Shown here: one piece after another, positions 1-5,268 of the stretch
How the letters are laid out: each line of letters starts with the position of its first letter
Position numbering within the stretch: the first letter of the stretch is position 1
Assembly (NCBI GenBank): GCA_001804205.1
Contig: MHFM01000032.1
Location: forward strand, 24,132-29,865
Length of the DNA stretch: 5,734 nt
From: Omnitrophica bacterium RIFCSPLOWO2_01_FULL_45_10b
GTDB lineage: Bacteria > Omnitrophota > Omnitrophia > Omnitrophales > Danuiimicrobiaceae
Reading direction: 5' to 3'
Position numbers and translations under genes: made by a program
Notes under the pieces: generated by a model
Database searches by the model: none
Told to the model about the DNA's origin: nothing
What the model saw: the letters and a program-made list of their open reading frames with translations, nothing else

Positions 1-561
1 GCCGCGATGCGAAACGGAGTGTTTCTTGGCAGGCGAAACTTCAGCGAAGGTTTTATCAAATTCCGGATAATAAAACAAGGGATCATATCCAAACCCGCCT
101 GTTCCATGCATTTTATCGGCAATCCTTCCGCAAACGCTTTCTTCGACAACGGAAAGAACTCGTGTTGGCGTTGCTAGCGCAACGGCGCAACGAAACGCCG
201 CGGTTCTCTTTTCCGCCGGTACTCCTTTTAAAAGCGCGAGAACCTTTTGACAATTTTTCAAATCGTCTTTTTTAGGTCCCGCAAAACGTGCCGAATAGAC
301 TCCCGGTGCCCCCTTCAAATAATCAACGGTAAGTCCCGAATCATCCGCCAAAGTCAAACAGCCGGTTTGCCGGGCGAAGCCAAGTGCTTTTTTTTCAGCA
401 TTTTCTTTAAATGTTTTGCCATCTTCTTCAACATCTTGAATACCGGGGAAATCCTTGAGCGAAAGAAATTGAATCAGTAAGCCTTCGAGAAGCCCTTGAA
501 GTTCTTTTAATTTTTTTGAATTTGTGGAAGCGACAAGAAGTTCTGTTGAAGAATTCGTCAT
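1..561 (-). CDS. rdgB: XTP/dITP (non-canonical purine NTP) pyrophosphatase, RdgB/HAM1 family, 3' end cut by window
   Basis: This cytosolic house-cleaning enzyme hydrolyses dITP, XTP and ITP to monophosphates and keeps deaminated purines out of DNA and RNA. The 187 visible codons cover nearly the whole family length of about 195-205; only the last residues lie beyond base 1. Visible family motifs, in order, are STNSKKLKEL (residues 12-21, nucleotide-binding loop), FKENAEKKA (51-59), LADDSGL (71-77, catalytic Asp), PGVYSARFAG (86-95), GFGYDPLF and a terminal SHRG. The start is ATG at 559-561, which lies inside the right arm (minus-strand sense) of a palindromic element. No Shine-Dalgarno sequence precedes it, because the bases upstream are CTCCTCGCA. 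The conserved ELLVAST strand begins six residues later, so the true start must be close to here. It follows rph by 82 nt, nearly all of it element. Family call is secure; the exact start is less so. Confidence 0.93.
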   Translation of the reverse strand, partial: MTNSSTELLVASTNSKKLKELQGLLEGLLIQFLSLKDFPGIQDVEEDGKTFKENAEKKALGFARQTGCLTLADDSGLTVDYLKGAPGVYSARFAGPKKDDLKNCQKVLALLKGVPAEKRTAAFRCAVALATPTRVLSVVEESVCGRIADKMHGTGGFGYDPLFYYPEFDKTFAEVSPAKKHSVSHRG

Positions 562-640
562 TGCGAGGAGCGCAGCGACGAAGCAATCTCTGAATTGGGG
601 ATTGCTTCGGCTTCGATTGGTACTCCGCCTCGCAATGACG
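556..640. repeat. Palindromic element copy 1, between rph and rdgB
   Basis: This 85-nt element has 13-nt inverted ends, CGTCATTGCGAGG at 556-568 and CCTCGCAATGACG at 628-640. Inner arms GAAGCAATC and GATTGCTTC allow a multi-hairpin fold in either DNA strand or in RNA. It fills almost the entire rph-rdgB gap: rph stops at 644 and rdgB starts at 561. Its terminal arm contains the rdgB start codon. No clear target-site duplication is seen at the flanks. It has no T-run, so it does not look like a classical intrinsic terminator. Confidence 0.93.
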
Positions 641-643
641 GGA

Positions 644-1366
644 TCATACAATTTTAACGAAGCGCTTTTGAATCCTAATTAAATCAGAAATTCCATGCTT
701 CGCCAATATTAAAAGACGATCCAATTCGGGCTTAGAAAAAGGGGCGTGCTCCGCCGTCCCTTGGACTTCAACAAATTTGCCGGAGCCGGTCATGACCACA
801 TTCATATCCACTTCTGCCTTTGCATCTTCTTCATAGCATAAATCAAGGCTTGGCTTCCCGCCGATAACTCCTACGCTGACCGCAGCAATGTAATCTGTGA
901 GCGGATTTTTAGAGATTTTTCCTTCCTTTTTTAATTTTGAAATGGCATCGGCCAACGCGATGAATCCACCCGTAATGCTGGCTGTTCTTGTTCCGCCATC
1001 CCCTTGAATGACATCACAATCAATCCAAATCATGCGCTCACCAAGCGCTTCCATATCGCAAACTGCGCGCAGCGAGCGCCCGATGAGGCGCTGAATTTCA
1101 TGAGTACGCCCGCCCGTGCGGCCTTTACTCGATTCCCGCTGAATGCGCTCCGTGCAGGAAGCCGGCAGCATTCCATACTCGGCGCTCACCCAGCCTTTTC
1201 CCGAACCTTTCAAAAAAGGCGGGACTCTTTCTTCGACGGAAGTGGAACAAACAACACGGGTATGGCCCATTTCAATCAGGCAAGAGCCGAGTGCATATTT
1301 TAAATAATTGCGTTTGATTGAAACTTTGCGCAATTGATTTGCCGTGCGGCCGTTTTGACGACTCAT
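644..1366 (-). CDS. rph: Ribonuclease PH (phosphorolytic tRNA 3'-processing exoribonuclease)
   Basis: RNase PH removes nucleotides 3' of the tRNA CCA end using phosphate and acts as a hexameric ring in the cytosol. The 240 residues match the usual family length of about 240. Visible motifs are GRTANQLR near the N-terminus, GWVSAEYGMLP (58-68), GRTHEIQRLIGRSLRA (86-101), DCDVIQGDGGTRTASITG (116-133, phosphate-binding GGTR) and LDLCYEEDAKAEVDMN (174-189, with acidic residues that bind the catalytic metal). The start chosen is ATG at 1364-1366, preceded by AGGTGGTG. The frame stays open 29 codons further upstream, but that part translates the palindromic element and is unlike the family. It sits between queE and rdgB, with an element on each side. 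The rph-rdgB pairing is common in bacteria and fits a nucleic-acid maintenance role. Confidence 0.96.
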   Translation of the reverse strand: MSRQNGRTANQLRKVSIKRNYLKYALGSCLIEMGHTRVVCSTSVEERVPPFLKGSGKGWVSAEYGMLPASCTERIQRESSKGRTGGRTHEIQRLIGRSLRAVCDMEALGERMIWIDCDVIQGDGGTRTASITGGFIALADAISKLKKEGKISKNPLTDYIAAVSVGVIGGKPSLDLCYEEDAKAEVDMNVVMTGSGKFVEVQGTAEHAPFSKPELDRLLILAKHGISDLIRIQKRFVKIV

Positions 1367-1368
1367 CC

Positions 1369-1376
1369 CACCACCT
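1369..1376 (-). promoter_or_regulatory. Ribosome binding site of rph
   Basis: On the minus strand AGGTGGTG lies just before the ATG at 1366 and resembles a Shine-Dalgarno core (AGGTGG) with short spacing. It supports starting RNase PH at 1366 and not at an upstream ATG inside or beyond the palindromic element. Confidence 0.7.
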
Positions 1377-1383
1377 AGTTTCT

Positions 1384-1468
1384 CGTCATTGCGAGGAGTG
1401 TAGCGACGAAGCAATCCCTGAGCCAGAGATTGCTTCAGCCCCATTTGGAACACTGCTTCGCAATGACG
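1384..1468. repeat. Palindromic element copy 2, between queE and rph
   Basis: This 85-nt copy has ends CGTCATTGCGA (from 1384) and TCGCAATGACG (to 1468), and inner arms GAAGCAATC (1408-1416) and GATTGCTTC (about 1428-1436). It occupies most of the 113-nt gap between the queE stop (1480-1482) and the rph start (1366), leaving the rph ribosome binding site intact. In the transcript it could fold into a branched hairpin between the two cistrons. A role in mRNA processing or differential stability would be inference only. Confidence 0.93.
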
Positions 1469-1479
1469 GTATAATGTCC

Positions 1480-2388
1480 TTATCTAATCTTTAAGATTTT
1501 ATGAAGGCGCGGAACAATGCGCACATCCTGTAAAATTCCAAGCCCCACGGTTTGAAGTTCCCCTAAAAGCCGCATCAATTCCGGATCTTCATGCCCTTCG
1601 ATTTCACCGCTCATGGGCTGCAGAATGAGCGGGATTCTAATACCGTCATTGCGAGGCAGAGTACCAGTCGAGGCCGAAGCAATCCCCAATTCGGAGATTG
1701 CAGAGCCTGTCCCGAGCCCGAGAGATTGCTTCGCCCCGCTTTGCGGGGCTCGCAATGACGGGCGAGGGATCTCCTTCGGGTCCTCGCAATCCCATTTATT
1801 AATTTTATTCCATAGGATCGGGATAGCCCCCGTGGGGCAATGACGTGTAATAACATTTTGAATCATTTCACATAATTCTTTAAACTCCCCCAAATCAATT
1901 TCCTTTGAGCAAACCATTTTGATGAACGTTTCCTTTCGGACTGCAATTTTTAAAAATGCTTCATGCTCTTTAAGAAATGAACGTTCTTTGGTCACCGATG
2001 CGGGCTTCACGTCCATGGCAACTAAATCAGTCCATGAAATTACCTGTTCCAACGCCTGCCACAAAATTCCGTTGGTTTCCAAATAAGTGCGCCATCTCAT
2101 TTCCTTTAATTTTGGGAGCAAATCCTTAAGAAATGAAACGTAAAGAAGCGGCTCGCCGCCTGTTAAACTCACATAAGAATGCGGGCCAAATTCTTTATCA
2201 AGGCGCTTTAAGCTTTCCAGGGTGGCATCGAGATCAAAATCATAGCCGGGTTTTCCTAATTCATCGCAGTATTCACAGTGAATATTGCAAGCTTCAAAAC
2301 GCAGAAACATGTGCCGCTCGCCCATATGGGTGCCTTCGCCTTGAAGGGACGAGAAGATTTCAGAAACAGCGGCAACTTGATGAGGCAT
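1480..2388 (-). CDS. queE: 7-carboxy-7-deazaguanine synthase QueE with in-frame palindromic-element insertion
   Basis: QueE is a radical-SAM enzyme that converts 6-carboxy-tetrahydropterin to 7-carboxy-7-deazaguanine, the substrate of QueC, on the way to preQ0 and queuosine. Visible motifs are FSSLQGEG (12-19), the cluster motif C34-x3-C38-x2-C41, SLTGGEP (74-80), YLETNG (102-107), DVKPAS (126-131), then LILQP (254-258) and the family ending VRIVPRLHKIL. At 302 residues it is longer than usual (roughly 210-250). The excess lies between the helix ending near residue 180 and the LILQP strand. Residues 210-249 are a translated palindromic element, and residues about 182-209 may be an older piece. 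The frame is intact through both, and the C-terminal motifs remain readable. The ATG overlaps the queC stop by one base (TAATG), indicating translational coupling. Function is probable if the loop is tolerated. Confidence 0.95.
   Translation of the reverse strand: MPHQVAAVSEIFSSLQGEGTHMGERHMFLRFEACNIHCEYCDELGKPGYDFDLDATLESLKRLDKEFGPHSYVSLTGGEPLLYVSFLKDLLPKLKEMRWRTYLETNGILWQALEQVISWTDLVAMDVKPASVTKERSFLKEHEAFLKIAVRKETFIKMVCSKEIDLGEFKELCEMIQNVITRHCPTGAIPILWNKINKWDCEDPKEIPRPSLRAPQSGAKQSLGLGTGSAISELGIASASTGTLPRNDGIRIPLILQPMSGEIEGHEDPELMRLLGELQTVGLGILQDVRIVPRLHKILKIR
1644..1760. repeat. Palindromic element copy 3, inserted in frame in queE
   Basis: This 117-nt element has ends CGTCATTGCGAGG (1644-1656) and GCTCGCAATGACG (1748-1760). 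Besides the usual GAAGCAATC and GATTGCTTC arms it carries an extra side hairpin, GCCCCGC-TTT-GCGGGGC, near 1733-1749. Its length is exactly 39 codons. On the queE strand it is read SLRAPQSG...TLPRNDG with no stop and joins both flanking parts of QueE in frame. It is longer than the other copies. Confidence 0.93.
1761..1845. repeat. Possible degraded second element next to copy 3 in queE
   Basis: The minus strand carries CGTCATTGC (1837-1845) at one edge, matching the element terminus for nine bases. GGGATTGCGAGGA follows nearer copy 3, matching parts of the inner and outer arms. The encoded segment (residues about 182-209, RHCPTGAIPIL onward) has no obvious place in the QueE fold. That makes an older or rearranged insertion plausible, but the internal similarity is patchy and the call is tentative. 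Confidence 0.4.
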
Positions 2389-3092
2389 TAGAAAAGATCC
2401 CAGGTTTTTGAATGGGCCGAAAGAGGATCTGCCGCCCCTGCTTCTTTAAATCCTTTTTCCCTTAACAAACATGAATCGCAAAGGCCGCACGGAAATTCAC
2501 CGCCTTTGTAGCAGGACCAGGTTAATTCAAGAGGCACTCCTAAGGCAAAAGCACGCTCAATAATTTCTGATTTCTTAAGTGAAATCAAAGGCGTTTTAAT
2601 GTGAATTGTTTTTCCCTCACCGCCGCATTTGGTGCCAAGCTTAAGAGAATTCTGAAAACTTGAAAAATAATCAGGCCGGCAATCCGGATAACCGCTGAAA
2701 TCAAGGGCGTTAGCACCGATGAAAATTGCCTCCGCGCCACGCGTTTCCGCAAAGGAAGCGGCAAGACTTAAAAAAATTGTATTCCGGGCCGGTACATAAG
2801 TGGCCGGAATTTCCGCGGGAATATTTTCAACGTTTCGGTTTTCGGGCATTGGAATATGAGAGTCTAACAAAGCGCTTCCGCCCCATGGAAGATGAATGGA
2901 AATCATTTGATGATCAATCTTCAGATGCCTCGCAATACGAGCGGCAGATTCCAGTTCGCGACGGTGGAGCTGGCCATAATCAATCGTCAGTGCAAGAGGT
3001 ATAAAGCCTTCTTCGATCGCGAGGTAAAGCACGGTCGCGGAATCCAGCCCTCCCGAAAGAAGACAAACGGCTTTTTTATTCAGAGTACCCAT
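2388..3092 (-). CDS. queC: 7-cyano-7-deazaguanine (preQ0) synthase QueC
   Basis: QueC uses ATP and ammonia to turn 7-carboxy-7-deazaguanine into preQ0, the precursor of queuosine in tRNA and of other 7-deazaguanine products. The 234 residues fit the family (about 220-235). Visible motifs are the ATP pyrophosphatase loop SGGLDS (13-18), DYGQ (38-41), YVPARNT (99-105), the hallmark FSGYPDCRPDY (132-142), and a zinc site from Cys194, Cys202, Cys205 and Cys208 in CYKGGEFPCGLCDSC. The ATG at 3090-3092 overlaps the end of murI by 13 nt, and its TAA overlaps the queE ATG by one base. QueC and QueE therefore act in consecutive steps and appear translationally coupled. QueD and a GTP cyclohydrolase, which supply the QueE substrate, are not in this window. 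Confidence 0.97.
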   Translation of the reverse strand: MGTLNKKAVCLLSGGLDSATVLYLAIEEGFIPLALTIDYGQLHRRELESAARIARHLKIDHQMISIHLPWGGSALLDSHIPMPENRNVENIPAEIPATYVPARNTIFLSLAASFAETRGAEAIFIGANALDFSGYPDCRPDYFSSFQNSLKLGTKCGGEGKTIHIKTPLISLKKSEIIERAFALGVPLELTWSCYKGGEFPCGLCDSCLLREKGFKEAGAADPLSAHSKTWDLF

Positions 3093-3916
3093 TTTCCGTT
3101 TTTCGTAATTTCATATTTAAAGCGGACAACTTTGACATCATTGAGCGGTTCGCCTAAAAATTTTGACCCGATGTTCAGAAAACTTCCCGGCAAATCACTG
3201 ACAAAAACTTGAAAACTGCCTTTGCCTTTCTGTTTTGAAAAACCGTGTTGCTCCGTTAGAATTTCTTTCAATTCCGAAACTGCGGCAGGCGCCGAATCAA
3301 TCAGTTTAACCTTTATACCTACAAGTTTCTGAATTGTTTTTCGAAGCAAAGGATAATGGGTACAGCCCAAGATGATCGTATCCATTTTCCGCTTCATCAG
3401 CGGTTTTAAATACCGGCTTAATACGGATTCGATTAAACTGCCTTCCAAGATTCCCTCCTCCACAAAAGGAACGAGGAGCGGACACGCGTGTGAAAAAACA
3501 TGCACGTTTTTATCTAATTTGGCGATGGCTTTGCGATACGCATCGGAAGCCACGGTAGCCTGAGTGGCCATCACTCCAATCTTTCTATTGCGCGTTGCTT
3601 GAACGGCCCATTCGGCGGCAGGGCGAATCACATCGATAATGGGCAAAGGAAAACGGCTTTTTAAAAAAGAATAAGCGGCACTCGATGAAGAATTACAGGC
3701 AATGACGATTGCTTTGACATTGCGATGAAGTAAAAATTCCGTATTTTCGCAGGAAAAATTACGGATTTGACTTTCGGATTTGATTCCGTAGGGAAGCCTT
3801 GCGATATCGCCGAAATAAACAATTTTTTCTTTGGGCAGCGCGCGCCTTAATTCGCGGACGACGGTAAGGCCGCCAAGACCGGAATCAAAAACCCCGATCG
3901 GTGCTTCGGGCATCAT
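3080..3916 (-). CDS. murI: Glutamate racemase MurI
   Basis: MurI interconverts L- and D-glutamate without a cofactor and supplies D-Glu for peptidoglycan, so the organism probably builds a cell wall. The 278 residues from this start fit the family (about 260-285). Visible motifs are PIGVFDSGLGGLTVV (6-20), YFGDIARLPYG (34-44), catalytic Cys74 in VIACNSSSSA (the family usually shows CNTAS), and catalytic Cys185 in LGCTHYPLL. ATG at 3914-3916 is the chosen start; a second ATG follows directly. A GTG at 3926-3928, overlapping the aminotransferase stop (TAGTG), is a real alternative that adds four residues, and AGGTGA lies 10 nt before it. The open frame back to 4039 overlaps the aminotransferase and is not family-like. 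The gene ends 13 nt inside queC. Confidence 0.96.
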   Translation of the reverse strand: MMPEAPIGVFDSGLGGLTVVRELRRALPKEKIVYFGDIARLPYGIKSESQIRNFSCENTEFLLHRNVKAIVIACNSSSSAAYSFLKSRFPLPIIDVIRPAAEWAVQATRNRKIGVMATQATVASDAYRKAIAKLDKNVHVFSHACPLLVPFVEEGILEGSLIESVLSRYLKPLMKRKMDTIILGCTHYPLLRKTIQKLVGIKVKLIDSAPAAVSELKEILTEQHGFSKQKGKGSFQVFVSDLPGSFLNIGSKFLGEPLNDVKVVRFKYEITKNGKWVL

Positions 3917-3927
3917 TTGGTTCTTCA

Positions 3928-5007
3928 CTAAAGCACGTTCACCTTTTTCATCGCGGATTTGATGCGGCTCAATCCTTCTTCCATTTGTTTGATGTCGAGA
4001 GCGTAACTCAAACGGATGCGGTCGGAGGCACCGAACCATTCCCCGAGATAGGTAATCACTTTAAATTCTTCATACAGTAAGGTTACAAATTCGCGGGCAT
4101 TTTTGCATTTGGGCAGAACATAAAAAGCGCCTTCCGGTTTCCAAAGGTCAAACCCAAGATCGGTAAGCCCCTTGTAAATGTAATCGCGCCGCTCACGCCA
4201 TACTTCTTGCTGTTTCGAAATGAAACTCTTAGGGGCTTTCATAGCCGAAAGCGCCATGTCTTGGCCCACTAAATTGGTATTCATTGAGGTGTGAGTTTTT
4301 ATTTCGCAAACGTCTTCCACAACTTTTTTATCAGCGCTCCACAGATAGCCCACGCGAACACCGCACATGCAATATGTTTTGGAAAAGGAATTAACGGTAA
4401 TGACGTGCTCACCTTTAATGTGATAATTCTCGCGCTCGTAGATTAAGTCTTTGTAAACTTCATCTGAAACCACATAAACTCCAAGCTCCTGCGTGATTTT
4501 TTCGATTTCTTTAAGGGTTTCAATGGCTTCAACTCGGCCGGTGGGATTCGAAGGCGAATTGATCAAAACCGCCTTGCAGCCTTTGATCTTTTTCTTAAAA
4601 TCATCAATGTCAATACGGCCGTCAACTAAATCTGTATAAACGGGTACCATGCCGGCAAGCTCAACAACAGGCGGATACGAATAATAATAGGGCCGTGGGA
4701 GCAGTACTTTATCGCCATTACCCTGCCTCGCCTGTAGGCGGGCCCAACTACGGAAAATCAGATCAAGCGCCTCGGAAGCGCCGTTCGTGATGACGAAATT
4801 TTCAGCGGATGAGCCGGGATATTCGCGCGCTAACGCTTGCCGAAGCACCAATTCGCCCTGAATCAGGCCGTATCGAAGGTCTCTTTTGATATCGATCCCT
4901 TCAAAGGCTTCTTTCGGAGGCGGGAGATCGGGCTGGCCAGAACCAAAACTGATAACACCATTGCCTTGTTTGCCGATAAAATCCGACGGACTCTTTAATT
5001 TGAGAAT
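3928..5007 (-). CDS. Class I/II PLP-dependent aminotransferase (aspartate/aromatic type), apparent ATT start
   Basis: This is a fold-type I aminotransferase that moves an amino group between an amino acid and a 2-oxoacid via PLP. Its substrate cannot be read from sequence. Counting from the proposed start (359 residues), visible motifs are VISFGSGQPDLPPP (about 20-33), RYGLIQGELVLRQAL (about 44-58), NGASEALDL, INSPSNPTG (Asn154), VSDEVY (Asp182, Tyr185), SFSKTYCMCGVRVGY with Schiff-base Lys210, and RIRLSYA (Arg332, binding substrate carboxylate). No ATG, GTG or TTG occurs in frame before a TTG at 4849-4851, which would delete the conserved GSGQPD and RYG motifs. The frame opens right after the lipoyl-gene TAA. 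ATT at 5005-5007, 9 nt after GAGGAG, is the best start. N-terminus is shorter than the usual 385-400-residue enzymes. Confidence 0.88.
   Translation of the reverse strand: MLKLKSPSDFIGKQGNGVISFGSGQPDLPPPKEAFEGIDIKRDLRYGLIQGELVLRQALAREYPGSSAENFVITNGASEALDLIFRSWARLQARQGNGDKVLLPRPYYYSYPPVVELAGMVPVYTDLVDGRIDIDDFKKKIKGCKAVLINSPSNPTGRVEAIETLKEIEKITQELGVYVVSDEVYKDLIYERENYHIKGEHVITVNSFSKTYCMCGVRVGYLWSADKKVVEDVCEIKTHTSMNTNLVGQDMALSAMKAPKSFISKQQEVWRERRDYIYKGLTDLGFDLWKPEGAFYVLPKCKNAREFVTLLYEEFKVITYLGEWFGASDRIRLSYALDIKQMEEGLSRIKSAMKKVNVL
4722..4743. repeat. Short GC-rich palindrome inside the aminotransferase gene
   Basis: The segment CCTGCCTCGCCTGTAGGCGG and its following bases contain the perfect short inverted repeat CGCCT-GT-AGGCG and a looser outer one (CCTGCC / GGCGGGC). 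It encodes roughly residues 89-96 (around RLQARQG), a loop before the DKVLLPRP strand. It is more GC-rich than its surroundings and may be a small unrelated palindromic insertion. Only one copy is visible here. Confidence 0.4.
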
Positions 5008-5013
5008 TGTTGC

Positions 5014-5253
5014 TTACTCCTCTTCTTCTATTTCACACAAAATTTCGCCCACGCTTGCCGTATCGCCTTCTCCAAAATAAACTTCTCCCAAAATGCCGGT
5101 AGCGGGCGCTGGAATTTTAAACGACGTGCCTTCTGAAATCACTTCAACCAAATCTTTTCCCTCTTCAACCTTGTCTCCTTCTTCATAATACCAATAATTC
5201 ACCGTGGCTTCTTCCATTCCATTCGCAAAAGGTTCTAGCATAATTTCCGTCAT
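5014..5253 (-). CDS. Stand-alone lipoyl/biotinyl-like domain protein lacking the modified lysine
   Basis: The 79 residues make up a single lipoyl-type beta-barrel domain like those of 2-oxoacid dehydrogenase E2 subunits. Visible features are GMEEATVNYWYYEEGDKVEEG (starting at 12), LVEVISEGTSFKIPAPATGIL (starting at 35) and the mirrored half GDTASVGEILCEI. The hairpin that normally reads (E)TDKA or GDKA here reads SEGT, so the lysine is replaced by Gly42; the nearest lysine, Lys46, is four positions off. ATG at 5251-5253 has AAAAGGA nine to ten nt upstream, overlapping the lipA stop. It sits 15 nt after lipA, which would modify a normal lipoyl domain. The aminotransferase follows in the same frame after its TAA. 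No E1, E2 or E3 gene is in view, so its partner is unknown. Confidence 0.85.
   Translation of the reverse strand: MTEIMLEPFANGMEEATVNYWYYEEGDKVEEGKDLVEVISEGTSFKIPAPATGILGEVYFGEGDTASVGEILCEIEEEE
5017..5022 (-). promoter_or_regulatory. Shine-Dalgarno GAGGAG before the aminotransferase ATT start
   Basis: On the minus strand GAGGAG encodes the last two Glu codons of the lipoyl protein. It is followed by TAA, GCAACA and then ATT at 5007. The 9-nt spacing is within the normal range for initiation. It favours ATT as a rare start over the much later TTG at 4851, which would remove about 52 residues of conserved N-terminal sequence. Confidence 0.55.
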
Positions 5254-5268
5254 GATTTCGAATTCCTT

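Noticed and set aside
1367..1453. An extra 29 codons at the N-terminus of RNase PH
   Set aside because: The segment is mostly translation of palindromic element copy 2 and is unlike the family. The ATG at 1366 has a ribosome binding site and gives the normal length of 240.
1384..1468. Intrinsic transcription terminators at the intergenic palindromes
   Set aside because: Neither intergenic copy is followed by a T-run in either direction, and tightly linked genes continue on the same strand.
1445..1475. Possible plus-strand promoter with TATAAT at 1470-1475, antisense to the end of queE
   Set aside because: The best -35 candidate (TTGGAA, 1445-1450) has 19-nt spacing and overlaps the element, and no plus-strand gene follows.
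556..1760. A CRISPR array
   Set aside because: Copies are irregularly spaced, up to several kb apart, internally palindromic and of variable length, with no cas genes or spacers.
1611..1856. A small minus-strand reading frame inside queE
   Set aside because: It is another phase of queE and of the palindromic element, with no independent start signal or recognisable fold.
247..3563. Several plus-strand reading frames (for example 1004-1303, 2133-2411, 2892-3212)
   Set aside because: All lie opposite well-recognised minus-strand genes and show no family motifs.
3929..4039. A longer MurI starting at 4039
   Set aside because: The extension lies inside the aminotransferase gene, has no family similarity, and the PIGVFDSG motif begins right after the ATG pair at 3911-3916.
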